Source of the DNA: Pelagibacterales bacterium SAG-MED48
GTDB taxonomy: Bacteria; Pseudomonadota; Alphaproteobacteria; Pelagibacterales; Pelagibacteraceae
Direction: 5' to 3'
Assembly: GCA_014653375.1 (NCBI GenBank)
Contig: JACWEP010000003.1
Span: forward strand, 1 to 64,000
Length of the DNA: 64,000 nt
Shown: one piece after another, positions 35,467 through 43,788 of the stretch
Position numbering within the stretch: position 1 is the stretch's first letter
Layout of the letters: every line of letters begins with the position of its first letter
Position numbers and translations under genes: made by a program
The notes under the pieces: model-generated
Seen by the model: the letters and a program-made list of their open reading frames with translations, nothing else
The model's database searches: none
What the model was told of the DNA's origin: nothing

Positions 35467-35616
35467 ATGACTGAATTTATAAACTTGTTCTTTAATCAGC
35501 TTTTAAGAATATTTGTTGGAGTAGTATTAGTAGGCTAGATCTGCATTTCTTTATATTATTCTTATAAAGATAAAATTAAAAAGTTATTTAGGATTAATCA
35601 TGACAACAAAAGTTAA
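35467..35616 (+). pseudogene. Small membrane protein frame interrupted by an in-frame TAG
   Basis: From ATG 35467 the frame reads MTEFINLFFNQLLRIFVGVVLVG, meets TAG at 35536-35538, and continues ICISLYYSYKDKIKKLF to a stop at 35614-35616, inside slyX. One hydrophobic helix with a basic C-terminal flank spans the stop, as if a single amber mutation had broken a small membrane protein of about 49 residues. Readthrough is possible but unsupported. Confidence 0.4.
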
Positions 35617-35809
35617 TAAAAATTTAGAAGAACAAGTCACTTATCTCCAGAAAGAATTATCAGACTTAAGTAATGAGCTTTATTCTCAACAAAAAGAGAT
35701 TAAAGATCTTAAAAAAGAAATTACTGATTTGAATAAGAGAATTATAGAAATGGATGGAGAGATTGCATCAGGGGCCATTAAAGAAGATAAAAAACCACCT
35801 CATTATTAA
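35600..35809 (+). CDS. slyX: SlyX family protein
   Basis: A 69-residue protein that is almost entirely coiled coil (LEEQVTYLQKELSDLSNELY and so on) with the SlyX C-terminal signature KKPPHY. Its function is unknown despite broad occurrence in Proteobacteria. It starts inside the end of the interrupted small frame and is followed five bases later by the DMT transporter gene. Confidence 0.9.
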   Translation: MTTKVNKNLEEQVTYLQKELSDLSNELYSQQKEIKDLKKEITDLNKRIIEMDGEIASGAIKEDKKPPHY

Positions 35810-35814
35810 TATTA

Positions 35815-36768
35815 ATGAGCTCAGATAATAATTCAAAAGGAATTGTTTTAATCCTTATCGCTATGAGCTTATTTTCAATGCAAGATGCATTGATTAAGTT
35901 CATCTTTGAGCAATCTGCTCTTTATGAAATTTTCTTTGGAAGGTATTTGATTGCTGCAATTGTTTTATTTATTTACTTAAAATTTAAAGGACAAAAAGTA
36001 TCTTTAAAAACTCATTATCCATTACTAACTTTTATAAGAGTATCGTTACACTTTATTGCCTTTTCGACTTTTTTTATCTCTATTACTTATATACAATTAG
36101 CTACTGCTAATGCTTTATTTTTTTCATGTCCTTTCTTCGTCTCTATATTTGCCAAATTTTTCTTAAAAGAATTTATTGGAATAAGACGTTGGTCTGCTAT
36201 CGCCTTTGGGTTTATGGGAGTACTAATTGTTTTAAATCCTAATTTTTCAAACTTTGAATATAGAAATTTGTTACCAGTTCTAAGTGCTTTGTTTTATGCA
36301 GCTTCAATGACTATTACTAAATACACTTCTGATAAAGATGATGTAAACACTCAGCTATATTACTTTTATTTAATTGCTCTTATATTATGTGGGATCATTT
36401 ATTTATTTATGGGTAATGGTCAATTTAACAACACTGATTTTGATCCAACAACTCAGTTTATATTTAGGGAGTGGTTTTCAAACTTTGATTATACTTGGAA
36501 GTTTATACTATTTTTTGGCTTAGCGGCATCTATTGCATTTGTCTGTATATTCTCAGCTTATATCATTGCATCCCCATCCGTTGTTTCATTATTTGAATAC
36601 TCATTAATTGTTATGTCCATGATCCCAGGTTATTTTTTATTTAGTGAAATTCCATCTCTTAGAACTTTGTTAGGAGTAATCTGTATTATCTCGGCGGGGA
36701 TTTATATTTATTTTAGAGAAGGGGTTAGAAAACAATATATTGCTTCTAAAATTCCAACAAGAAGATGA
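35815..36768 (+). CDS. DMT superfamily (EamA) transporter
   Basis: A 317-residue protein with ten helices and two EamA repeats (ILIAMSLFSMQDALIKFIFE; LLPVLSALFYAASMTITKYT). The end of repeat one, AIAFGFMGVLIVLNP, is typical. Such carriers export or import small metabolites. Substrate unknown. Confidence 0.9.
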   Translation: MSSDNNSKGIVLILIAMSLFSMQDALIKFIFEQSALYEIFFGRYLIAAIVLFIYLKFKGQKVSLKTHYPLLTFIRVSLHFIAFSTFFISITYIQLATANALFFSCPFFVSIFAKFFLKEFIGIRRWSAIAFGFMGVLIVLNPNFSNFEYRNLLPVLSALFYAASMTITKYTSDKDDVNTQLYYFYLIALILCGIIYLFMGNGQFNNTDFDPTTQFIFREWFSNFDYTWKFILFFGLAASIAFVCIFSAYIIASPSVVSLFEYSLIVMSMIPGYFLFSEIPSLRTLLGVICIISAGIYIYFREGVRKQYIASKIPTRR

Positions 36769-36842
36769 TAAATATATATAAGTTTAGTATTAACTAATTC
36801 ACTTATATCGACTTTATGTTCAGTATTTGTTAATCTTGGATT

Positions 36843-37619
36843 ATGAAAAAATTATTCTTATCAATCTTGGTTATTAGTTCTTTGTTGAGCGGGAATGTAT
36901 TTTCATTTGGATTACCAAAAGATGTAGGGTCAGGGAACTCTTATACAAAAAGTCTTGGAAGTGGCTTTAAAAAACATGGAGTTAAAATTGTTAAAGAAAA
37001 AGATGGTTTTCCTGTAAGAGCTGGAAAAAAATCGGTGAGATTTGAAGTTAGATTTGGGGATTGTGGAAAAGACAAGCCTCCAGGGAAATGGAATGATTGT
37101 AAAGAAGATCGTCAAAGACATGAACTTTCGGGAAGAGACTTTAAAGGTAAAAAATGGGTAGCCTTTTCAATCTATTTACCAGAAGATTTTAAAAATGTAG
37201 ATCCTGTTAAACTTGCAATGGGACAATTTCATCAAAGAAAAGGCAGTCCTACTTTAATGTTTCAATTTAATAGATACGGTTATTATGCTGATAGACAGTT
37301 ATTCAATACGACACAGCAGATGGTAAAATTACTTGATGTTGAAGATATGATTGGAAAATGGAATGATATTTTAATTCATGGTAATTTTACAAAGAAAGAA
37401 AGTGGTTTTTATAAAGTTTGGGTTAATAATGAATTAAAATACAAATATAGTGGCGCAACAACATCAGGAAAACCAAGTTTCTTTAAGTTTGGTATTTACC
37501 AAACACATGTAAGTCGTTATCGCGTCTCTGAAAGTAGGACATATCCAACACAAATAGTTTTTTTTGATGAAATTAGACACGGCAAAAATAGAGAAAAAGT
37601 CGTTGGGAATTTATATTAA
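36843..37619 (+). CDS. Secreted heparin lyase I-like polysaccharide lyase family protein
   Basis: A 258-residue precursor with a signal peptide (residues 1-21, LFLSILVISSLLSGNVFS). It has the polysaccharide-lyase jelly-roll pattern: SVRFEVRFGDCGKDKPPG, RQRHELSGRDFKGKKW, MGQFHQRKGSPTLMFQF and GKWNDILIHGNFTKK, ending FFDEIRHGKN. The family includes heparin and glucuronan-type lyases; the polymer here is not predictable and catalysis is unproven. Confidence 0.78.
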   Translation: MKKLFLSILVISSLLSGNVFSFGLPKDVGSGNSYTKSLGSGFKKHGVKIVKEKDGFPVRAGKKSVRFEVRFGDCGKDKPPGKWNDCKEDRQRHELSGRDFKGKKWVAFSIYLPEDFKNVDPVKLAMGQFHQRKGSPTLMFQFNRYGYYADRQLFNTTQQMVKLLDVEDMIGKWNDILIHGNFTKKESGFYKVWVNNELKYKYSGATTSGKPSFFKFGIYQTHVSRYRVSESRTYPTQIVFFDEIRHGKNREKVVGNLY

Positions 37620-37746
37620 ATATAGCCAATTAATAGAGGAAGATTAGGTCATTCTAAGACTTTTTTAAAGAATGTTAAAAAGCCCAAGACTTACTATTGG
37701 TAATGAGGGGTTGAGAATGTTTCAATATTCATTTAAAATATAAATT

Positions 37747-38859
37747 ATGTTTACTTATATTATTCCATTTATTGTCTTGATTTTAGTTGTGGTATTTATC
37801 CATGAATATGGTCATTATTATTTTGCAAGAAAATATGGAGTTGGAGTAACTGATTTCTCAATTGGTTTTGGTAAAGAAATTTTTGGTTGGAATGATAAAT
37901 ATGGCACTAGATGGAAGATATGTTGGATACCACTTGGAGGTTATGTTAAGTTTTTTGGTGATCGAAATGTTTTTTCACAAGCTGATCATGAAAAAATTTT
38001 AAAACAATATAATAAAGAAGACCAAGAAAAGTTATTTGTAATAAAGCCATTATATCAAAGAGCTTTAATTGTATTTGGTGGACCTTTAGCTAATTTCATA
38101 TTAGCTATAGCAATATTCTTTTGTATTTATACCTTTGTTGGTAAAGACTTTACTCCAGCAATGATCACTGAAGTTCAAAAAGATAGTCCAGCTATGGTTG
38201 GTGGACTTCAAAATAATGACGTTATTTTAGAAATTGATGGCAGCAAAGTTGAGAGCATTATGGATGTTGCAAAATTTATCACAACATCAACAGGGTATGT
38301 AATCGATTTTAAAGTAGAACGATTGGATCAAGAATATTTGATAAAAGTTAAACCTAATATTGTCTTTAGTGAAGATAATCTAGGTAATATGATTAATAAG
38401 AGAATGGTTGGCATTCAACTTGGAGCTGTTAATAATGAAATTAACCATGTAAAATTAGGACCTGCTCAAGCAATAATTCATTCATTTAAAGAAGTGTATT
38501 TTGTAAGCGCTTCTTCTCTAAAATATATAGGAAGTATGATTAAAGGGAGTGGGGATACTTCTCAATTAGGAGGCCCTATTCGAATTGCAAAAATTACAGG
38601 ACAAGTTGCTGAAATTGGTATCTTACCTTTTATCTCTATTATGGCTTATATTTCAATAAGCCTTGGTTTAATTAACTTATTTCCGATACCAATGTTAGAT
38701 GGAGGACACTTAATGTTTTATGCATTTGAAAAGGTTTTAGGTCGTCCTTTATCTCAAAGAACCCAAGAAGGGTTTTTTCGAATCGGTATGTTTTTGTTGG
38801 TATCATTAATGTTTTTTACAACCTTTAATGACCTAAAAGACCTAGGTTTATTCAATTAA
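37747..38859 (+). CDS. rseP: RIP metalloprotease RseP (site-2 protease)
   Basis: A 370-residue intramembrane zinc protease. It has HEYGH near residue 22, the third ligand in NLFPIPMLDGGHL, and a PDZ domain in between (MITEVQKDSPAMVGGLQNND). It cleaves membrane-anchored anti-sigma factors and leftover signal peptides. The 127 bases before it hold no gene I can see. The usual dxr and bamA neighbours are not in this window. Confidence 0.95.
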   Translation: MFTYIIPFIVLILVVVFIHEYGHYYFARKYGVGVTDFSIGFGKEIFGWNDKYGTRWKICWIPLGGYVKFFGDRNVFSQADHEKILKQYNKEDQEKLFVIKPLYQRALIVFGGPLANFILAIAIFFCIYTFVGKDFTPAMITEVQKDSPAMVGGLQNNDVILEIDGSKVESIMDVAKFITTSTGYVIDFKVERLDQEYLIKVKPNIVFSEDNLGNMINKRMVGIQLGAVNNEINHVKLGPAQAIIHSFKEVYFVSASSLKYIGSMIKGSGDTSQLGGPIRIAKITGQVAEIGILPFISIMAYISISLGLINLFPIPMLDGGHLMFYAFEKVLGRPLSQRTQEGFFRIGMFLLVSLMFFTTFNDLKDLGLFN

Positions 38860-39016
38860 TTTATTATTCTAAAACGTTAAAAATATAAGTAAAATCAATA
38901 CTAATTCAATATTCTACTAGATATTGTATCTTAAAAAAAATTAGACACTAAAAAAAAGCTTGATTTATCAACGTTTATGACAAATATGGTTATTAACCAA
39001 CATAACCGGAGCTAAA

Positions 39017-39292
39017 ATGAACAAAAAACAACTAATTGCATCGCTTTCTGGCTCATTAAATTTGAGCAAAGCGGATGCTGAGAGAACATTTGATACAATT
39101 ACCAACACTATTTTAGATGCACTAAAAGGTGACGATAATGTAAAAATTGCAGGATTTGGTACTTACAAAGTAGCTAAAAGAAAAGCTAGAGTTGGAAGAA
39201 ACCCAAGAACTGGTGAACAAATTCAAATCGCTGCTTCTCAAAAAGTAAAATTCTTACCTGCTAAAGCTTTAAAAGAAGTATTCAATAAATAA
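39017..39292 (+). CDS. HU family DNA-binding protein
   Basis: A 91-residue HU: MNKKQLIASLSGSLNLSKAD, VKIAGFGTYKVAKRKARVGRNPRTGE and the C-terminal KVKFLPAKALKE. It compacts the nucleoid as a dimer. The 157-base gap upstream holds TGGTTA-T-TAACCA (around 38987-38999), which may be an operator, and a GGAG ribosome-binding site before the ATG. Confidence 0.97.
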   Translation: MNKKQLIASLSGSLNLSKADAERTFDTITNTILDALKGDDNVKIAGFGTYKVAKRKARVGRNPRTGEQIQIAASQKVKFLPAKALKEVFNK

Positions 39293-39302
39293 TTATTTTT
39301 TT

Positions 39303-39339
39303 AACAGCCCTAACGTTTTAAAAAACATTTAGGGCTGTT
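39303..39339 (+). terminator. Hairpin after the HU gene
   Basis: AACAGCCCTAA at 39303-39313 pairs perfectly with TTAGGGCTGTT at 39329-39339, with further GTTTT/AAAAC pairing inside. No U-tract follows (CCTATATG), so it may stabilise the transcript end rather than terminate by itself. Confidence 0.65.
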
Positions 39340-39343
39340 CCTA

Positions 39344-39360
39344 TATGCAAATACTGCATA
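39344..39360. promoter_or_regulatory. Palindrome upstream of the first amt gene
   Basis: TATGCA-AATAC-TGCATA is a perfect six-five-six inverted repeat 73 bases before the ammonium transporter start. It is a candidate operator. It does not match the NtrC site orientation, and the second amt gene lacks a copy. Confidence 0.35.
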
Positions 39361-39371
39361 CCAAATTTTCC

Positions 39372-39438
39372 TAATCAGCGTTAGTTTTTAAAATTTTTAA
39401 AATTATAAGTCATAACCTTAACAGGAGGTCTTATGACT
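39372..39438 (+). promoter_or_regulatory. amt leader 1: hairpin enclosing the ribosome-binding site and start codon
   Basis: AGTCATAA at 39408-39415 pairs perfectly with TTATGACT at 39431-39438, which contains the ATG at 39433. Inside, CCT at 39416-39418 can pair with AGG of the AGGAGG ribosome-binding site (39423-39428). The leader begins with TAATCAGC at 39372, 61 bases before the ATG, exactly as in the second amt gene. It contains CCTTAACAGGAGG. Confidence 0.6.
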
Positions 39439-40734
39439 AAATTAATAAAGAGAATAACTGCACCAGTACTTAGTTTAATAATTTTATTAAACATGAGTAG
39501 TGCGGGAATGGCAGAGACTACAGTTTCTGCTGAAGTGGGGTTTATTTTTAATACTCTATTGTTTTTAATTTGTGGTTTCCTTGTCATGTTTATGGCAGCA
39601 GGTTTTGCAATGCTAGAATCTGGTATGGTAACTTCAAAAAGTGTATCGGTAATTTGTGCAAAGAATATTGGTCTTTATGCAATTGCTGGTATTATGTTTT
39701 GGCTAGTTGGATACAACTTAGCTTATGGTATTCCAGAGGGCGGATACATTGGAACATTTACACCATGGTCAGATGCAAGTGCAGTTGATACTGGTTATGC
39801 AGATGGTTCTGACTGGTTCTTCCAAATGGTATTCTGTGCAACAACAGTTTCAATTTGCTCAGGAGCTATGGCTGAAAGAATCAAACTATGGCCGTTCTTC
39901 TTATTTGCAGCTATTTTAGCTGGAGTAATTTATCCAATCGTAATGGGTTGGCAGTGGGGTGGAGGCTGGTTAGCTGAAATCGGTTTCTCTGACTTTGCTG
40001 GTTCAACTTTAGTACACTCAACAGGTGGTGCTGCTGCATTAGCAGGTATTATGTTGTTAGGTGCTAGATCTGGCAGATTTGATAGCAAAGGTAATCCAAA
40101 AGCATTACAACCTTTTGCTGCATCTTCAATTCCATTAGTAACGATAGGTGTATTCATCTTATGGTTAGGTTGGTTTGGATTTAACGGTGGATCTCAATTA
40201 GCATTAGGAACTTTTGATGATGCTGTTGCAATCTCAACAATATTTATTAATACAAATCTTGCAGCTTGTGGTGGGGTATTAGCAGCAGGTGCAATTACAA
40301 GATTAATGTATGGTAAAACAGATGTAATTCAAATGTTAAACGGAGCAATTGGTGGTCTTGTAGCTATCACTGCAGAACCTTTAGCACCAGCACCATTTGC
40401 AGCTATCTTAATAGGTGCGATCGGTGGTTTGATTGTTGTGTTTGGTACTAAATTATTATTTAGTTTCAAACTTGATGATGTAGTAGGTGCAATCCCAGCT
40501 CACTTGTTTGCTGGAATTTGGGGAACACTTGCAGTGCCATTAACTAATACTGATGCAACATTTAGTGCTCAGTTAATTGGTGTGCTTGCAGTTAACATCT
40601 TTGTATTTGGTGTGTCTTATATTGTGTGGTCAGTAATGAAAGGTATGTTTGGAATTAGATTAAGTAAAGAAGCTGAAACCAAGGGTACAGATGTTACTGA
40701 AACAGGTGTAATCGCATACGCAATACGTGACTAA
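39433..40734 (+). CDS. amtB: Ammonium transporter (first copy)
   Basis: A 433-residue Amt with an N-terminal signal-like helix and eleven further helices. It has ESGMVTSKSVSVICAKNIG, GYNLAYGIPEGGYIG, the pore-lining WQWGGGWLAEIGFSDFAGST with a conserved VHSTGG histidine, and the second histidine in VGAIPAHLFAGIWGTL. It imports ammonium. It is followed by a near-paralogue. No glnK lies next to it, in keeping with the known absence of PII proteins in SAR11. Confidence 0.95.
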   Translation: MTKLIKRITAPVLSLIILLNMSSAGMAETTVSAEVGFIFNTLLFLICGFLVMFMAAGFAMLESGMVTSKSVSVICAKNIGLYAIAGIMFWLVGYNLAYGIPEGGYIGTFTPWSDASAVDTGYADGSDWFFQMVFCATTVSICSGAMAERIKLWPFFLFAAILAGVIYPIVMGWQWGGGWLAEIGFSDFAGSTLVHSTGGAAALAGIMLLGARSGRFDSKGNPKALQPFAASSIPLVTIGVFILWLGWFGFNGGSQLALGTFDDAVAISTIFINTNLAACGGVLAAGAITRLMYGKTDVIQMLNGAIGGLVAITAEPLAPAPFAAILIGAIGGLIVVFGTKLLFSFKLDDVVGAIPAHLFAGIWGTLAVPLTNTDATFSAQLIGVLAVNIFVFGVSYIVWSVMKGMFGIRLSKEAETKGTDVTETGVIAYAIRD

Positions 40735-40751
40735 TTGCATAATAATTGCAA

Positions 40752-40802
40752 TTAAGAGGCTCTTCGATCTCCATATCGTTATCTCATTGGAGGGCCTCTT
40801 AA
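40752..40802 (+). other. Long hairpin after the first amt gene
   Basis: TTAAGAGGC at 40752-40760 pairs perfectly with GCCTCTTAA at 40794-40802, with an inner CTCCA/TGGAG stem (40769-40773 with 40788-40792). It lacks a U-run, so it is probably an mRNA 3'-end or processing structure rather than a terminator. Confidence 0.6.
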
Positions 40803-40837
40803 AAACAGAATAACTATCTCTCTCTCTTATAGTTAGT

Positions 40838-40868
40838 AAAGGGCCCCTTTTTAGGGGCCTTTTTTTTG
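40838..40868 (+). terminator. Rho-independent terminator of the first amt gene
   Basis: GGCCCC and GGGGCC form a GC stem around TTTTTA, flanked by AAA and TTT and followed by eight T. This is the most canonical terminator in the window and implies that the second amt gene has its own promoter. Confidence 0.88.
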
Positions 40869-40900
40869 TACACATGCTTTATCATCATAACTCCTTTGAT

Positions 40901-40964
40901 TAATCAGCAATTCTTAAAATCTTAATCATCAATAAAAGGTCTCCCTTAACAAGGAGAGATAATG
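40901..40964 (+). promoter_or_regulatory. amt leader 2: hairpin sequestering the ribosome-binding site
   Basis: TCTCCCTT at 40940-40947 folds onto AAGGAGA at 40951-40957 (seven pairs, one bulged C, loop AAC). This covers the ribosome-binding site AAGGAG five bases before ATG 40962. TAATCAGC starts 61 bases before the ATG, the same distance as in leader 1, and CCTTAACAAGGAG is shared in all but one base with leader 1. Confidence 0.6.
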
Positions 40965-42254
40965 ATAAATTTATTTAAAAAATTAACTTTAGGTATTGTA
41001 ATTCTATTTAGTATTACAAACTTTGCTTCAGCAGAAACTACTATCTCAGCTGAAGGACAATATATATTTAATACACTTGGATTTTATTTGGGTGGAGTGC
41101 TAGTAGCTTTTATGGCAGCAGGCTTTTGTATGCTTGAGTGTGGTTTGGTTACTACAAAAAGTGTATCAACAATTGCTGCAAAAAATATTGGAAAATTTGC
41201 TATAGCATCAATTGTATTTTTTTTATGCGGTTACAATCTTGCTTATGGAATACCAGAAGGCGGATACATAGGATCATTTTCAATTTGGAGCGATTCTTCT
41301 GAAATAGGAACTGGATATTCTGATTATTCAGATTGGTTTTATCAAGCAATGTTTGTATGTGCCACTGTATCCATAGTTTCTGGTGCTGTTGCAGAAAGAA
41401 TTAAAATTTGGCCGTTCTTTATTTTCTCAGCCGTCATGGCTGCATTTATTTATCCAATCTCAATGGGTTGGCAGTGGGGCGGAGGCTGGTTAGCAACAGC
41501 AGGTTTTTCTGATTTTGCTGGTTCAACTTTGGTTCATGCTTGTGGGGGTGCTGCTGCTTTAGCTGGTGTTATTGTTTTAGGTGCCAGAGCTGGAAGATTT
41601 GGAAAAAAAGGTGAAACTAAATCTTTAGTTCCTTTTGCTGCTTCTAGTATTCCGCTTGTTACACTTGGAACTTTTTTATTATGGTTTGGTTGGTTTGGTT
41701 TTAATGGTTTTAGTCAATTAGCAGTTGGTACTTTTGATGACGTTACAGCAATAAGTAAAATTGCAGTAAACACTCATTTAGCAGGTGCTGCCGGTACAGT
41801 AACAGCAGCTATAGTTACTAGGTTAATTGGTGGTAAAACAGACATTATTATGATGTTGAATGGTGCACTAGCTGGACTTGTAGCAATCACTGCTGAACCT
41901 TTAAATCCAAGCCCAATTCTTGCGATGGTTATTGGTTCTATAGGTGCAATCATTATGTACTTTGGAACTAAGTTTTTAGAAAGCAAATGCATTGATGATG
42001 TAGTTGGAGCTATACCAGTTCATATGTTTGCAGGTATCTTTGGAACGTTAGTTGTTCCAATTTCAAATCCAAACACTACATTTGGAACTCAGTTTACTGG
42101 AGTTCTATCAGTGTGCGTGTTTAGTTTTGTGCTTTCGTATATTGTCTTTAGAGCTCTTAAAGCAACTATTGGTCTTAGAATAAGTGCTCAGGCTGAAAAA
42201 TTAGGAACAGATGTTGCTGAGGTAGGTGTAAAAGCTTACGCAATAAGAGACTAA
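40962..42254 (+). CDS. Ammonium transporter (second copy)
   Basis: A 430-residue Amt paralogue: ECGLVTTKSVSTIAAKNIG, GYNLAYGIPEGGYIG, WQWGGGWLATAGFSDFAGST, VHACGG and VGAIPVHMFAGIFGTL. Both pore histidines are kept. It is similar to the first copy throughout, indicating tandem duplication. The VHACGG cysteine and several helices differ, so affinity or regulation may differ. Confidence 0.95.
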   Translation: MINLFKKLTLGIVILFSITNFASAETTISAEGQYIFNTLGFYLGGVLVAFMAAGFCMLECGLVTTKSVSTIAAKNIGKFAIASIVFFLCGYNLAYGIPEGGYIGSFSIWSDSSEIGTGYSDYSDWFYQAMFVCATVSIVSGAVAERIKIWPFFIFSAVMAAFIYPISMGWQWGGGWLATAGFSDFAGSTLVHACGGAAALAGVIVLGARAGRFGKKGETKSLVPFAASSIPLVTLGTFLLWFGWFGFNGFSQLAVGTFDDVTAISKIAVNTHLAGAAGTVTAAIVTRLIGGKTDIIMMLNGALAGLVAITAEPLNPSPILAMVIGSIGAIIMYFGTKFLESKCIDDVVGAIPVHMFAGIFGTLVVPISNPNTTFGTQFTGVLSVCVFSFVLSYIVFRALKATIGLRISAQAEKLGTDVAEVGVKAYAIRD

Positions 42255-42276
42255 AATATTATCTTCCTATAACGTT

Positions 42277-42307
42277 AAGGGTCCCTTAGAAATAAGGGGC
42301 CTTTTTA
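42277..42307 (+). terminator. Terminator of the second amt gene
   Basis: AAGG plus TCCCTTA pair with TAAGGGG plus CCTT around a GAAA tetraloop (one bulged G, one G-U), followed by TTTTAC. It touches the stop codon of the convergent bcp gene and may serve the plus strand only. Confidence 0.8.
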
Positions 42308-42775
42308 CTTTTTGGTAAATATTTTAAGGGTTTCAAGGACTTCATTGGCATGATCTTTAACCTTAACATTCTCCCAAATCTTTATTATTTTCCCTTTTTT
42401 ATCGATTAAAAACGTAGTTCGATTAATGCCCATAAATTCTCGGCCCATAAACTTTTTTTTACCCCAAACTTTATATTTCTTAAGTACTTTAATCTCTTCA
42501 TCAGCTAATAAATCAAATTTTATCTTATATTTGTCTCTAAATTTATCATGACTTTTAAGGCTATCCTTAGATATTCCATAAATATCACATTCTAATTTCT
42601 TAAATTTTGTAAGTAATTTATTAAAATCATTAGTTTCAATAGTGCATCCTGGCGTATCATCTTTAGGATAAAAATAGATAACAACATATTTTCCAATTGA
42701 ATCTTTTAATGAATAATTTTTTTTTGAAGTTGATAGCAGTTCAAAATTCGGTGCTTTGATATTGTTTTTTAACAT
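42305..42775 (-). CDS. bcp: Peroxiredoxin, BCP/PrxQ type
   Basis: A 156-residue thiol peroxidase with the peroxidatic cysteine in DDTPGCTIETNDF, opening LKNNIKAPNFELLSTSKKNY and ending INRTTFLIDKKGKIIKIW. A second cysteine ten or more residues on (LECDIYG) may take part in the disulfide. It reduces hydroperoxides. Confidence 0.95.
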   Translation of the reverse strand: MLKNNIKAPNFELLSTSKKNYSLKDSIGKYVVIYFYPKDDTPGCTIETNDFNKLLTKFKKLECDIYGISKDSLKSHDKFRDKYKIKFDLLADEEIKVLKKYKVWGKKKFMGREFMGINRTTFLIDKKGKIIKIWENVKVKDHANEVLETLKIFTKK

Positions 42776-42821
42776 AATTTTCTAGCAATATAATGTTTTT
42801 AAGGTATTTTAAAACACAATT

Positions 42822-43205
42822 ATGACTGTCAAATCAATTCAAACTTTAGTCTCAGAAGCAATGCAGGAAATTAAAACAATTAATGCAGATGAAGCTTTTA
42901 AGATGGTTGAGGATAATAATTGTAATTTAATCGATATAAGAGAAGCTAGAGAATTAGAAAAAACTGGAAGTGTTGAAAATTCAGTACATATTTCTAGAGG
43001 AATGATGGAAATATTTTTAGATCCAAATAGTGCTTTTTTTCAACAAGGCAAACTTGATCAAAATAAAGAAATGGTCTTATTTTGTGCGGGTGGCGTAAGA
43101 TCTGCCTTAGCTGTTAAAGCATTACAGAATATGGGATATGAAAAAGTATCACATATTGAAGGTGGTTTTGGTGCAATGAGCCAGAGTAAATTTAAAATTA
43201 TTTAA
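42822..43205 (+). CDS. Rhodanese-like domain protein
   Basis: A 127-residue single rhodanese domain: NLIDIREARELEKTGSVENS and the active-site loop VLFCAGGVRSALAVKAL with its cysteine. It would carry persulfide sulfur. The acceptor is not known. It overlaps the end of the convergent DsbA-like gene by eight bases. Confidence 0.92.
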   Translation: MTVKSIQTLVSEAMQEIKTINADEAFKMVEDNNCNLIDIREARELEKTGSVENSVHISRGMMEIFLDPNSAFFQQGKLDQNKEMVLFCAGGVRSALAVKALQNMGYEKVSHIEGGFGAMSQSKFKII

Positions 43206-43788
43206 TTAAATTCAATTCTTCAATAGCATACTCAAGTCTATCCTGACCCCAGAAAATTTTATTATTTGCAACAAAAGTTGGAGCACCAAATAATTCTTTT
43301 TCAAAAGCATTACTTGTTAATTCTTTTAACTTATCTTTAACTATTTGATTATTTATTCCTTCAAAAAATTTTTTACTATCAATATTTAAATATTTTAAAA
43401 TTTTATTTACTTCAATTTCATCAGATAAGTCTAAGTTATCTTTCCAATACGCATCAAAGAACGCATCTAAATAATTATTTTTATGATTATCATCAACATA
43501 TAAATATCCTCTCATAATATAGAGAGAGTTAATTGGAAATTTTGAATTCCAAGTAAAAGAAATATTGTTTTTTTCTGCAACTAATTCGCAATCACTTTGT
43601 AATATTTTTATTTTATATTTATTAAAGGCTGGAGCATCAATTTCAGCTAACTTATGCAGACCACCTAAAAAAATTGGCTTGTAATTAAAGACGATTTTTT
43701 TATTTTGTTTAATTTTTTGAATTTTTTTATGTGCTATGAAAGAAAAAGGGCTAACTATATCAAAATAAAAATCTATCTGATTACTCAT
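43198..43788 (-). CDS. DsbA-family 2-hydroxychromene-2-carboxylate isomerase-like protein
   Basis: A 196-residue thioredoxin-fold protein with FYFDIVSPFSFIAHKKI, where the CxxC position is SPFS, as in glutathione-dependent HCCA isomerases and kappa-class GSTs. It ends ELFGAPTFVANNKIFWGQDRL, the family signature. The substrate is unlikely to be naphthalene-derived here; a general glutathione-dependent isomerase is the safer call. Confidence 0.88.
   Translation of the reverse strand: MSNQIDFYFDIVSPFSFIAHKKIQKIKQNKKIVFNYKPIFLGGLHKLAEIDAPAFNKYKIKILQSDCELVAEKNNISFTWNSKFPINSLYIMRGYLYVDDNHKNNYLDAFFDAYWKDNLDLSDEIEVNKILKYLNIDSKKFFEGINNQIVKDKLKELTSNAFEKELFGAPTFVANNKIFWGQDRLEYAIEELNLIK

Noticed and set aside
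37650-37674. CATTCT / AGAATG inverted repeat before rseP
   Set aside because: Only six base pairs with a 13-base T-rich loop; not distinguishable from chance in such AT-rich DNA.
39570-39919. Plus-strand frames inside the first amt gene in another frame
   Set aside because: Shadow frames with Cys/Trp/His-rich composition typical of out-of-frame translation.
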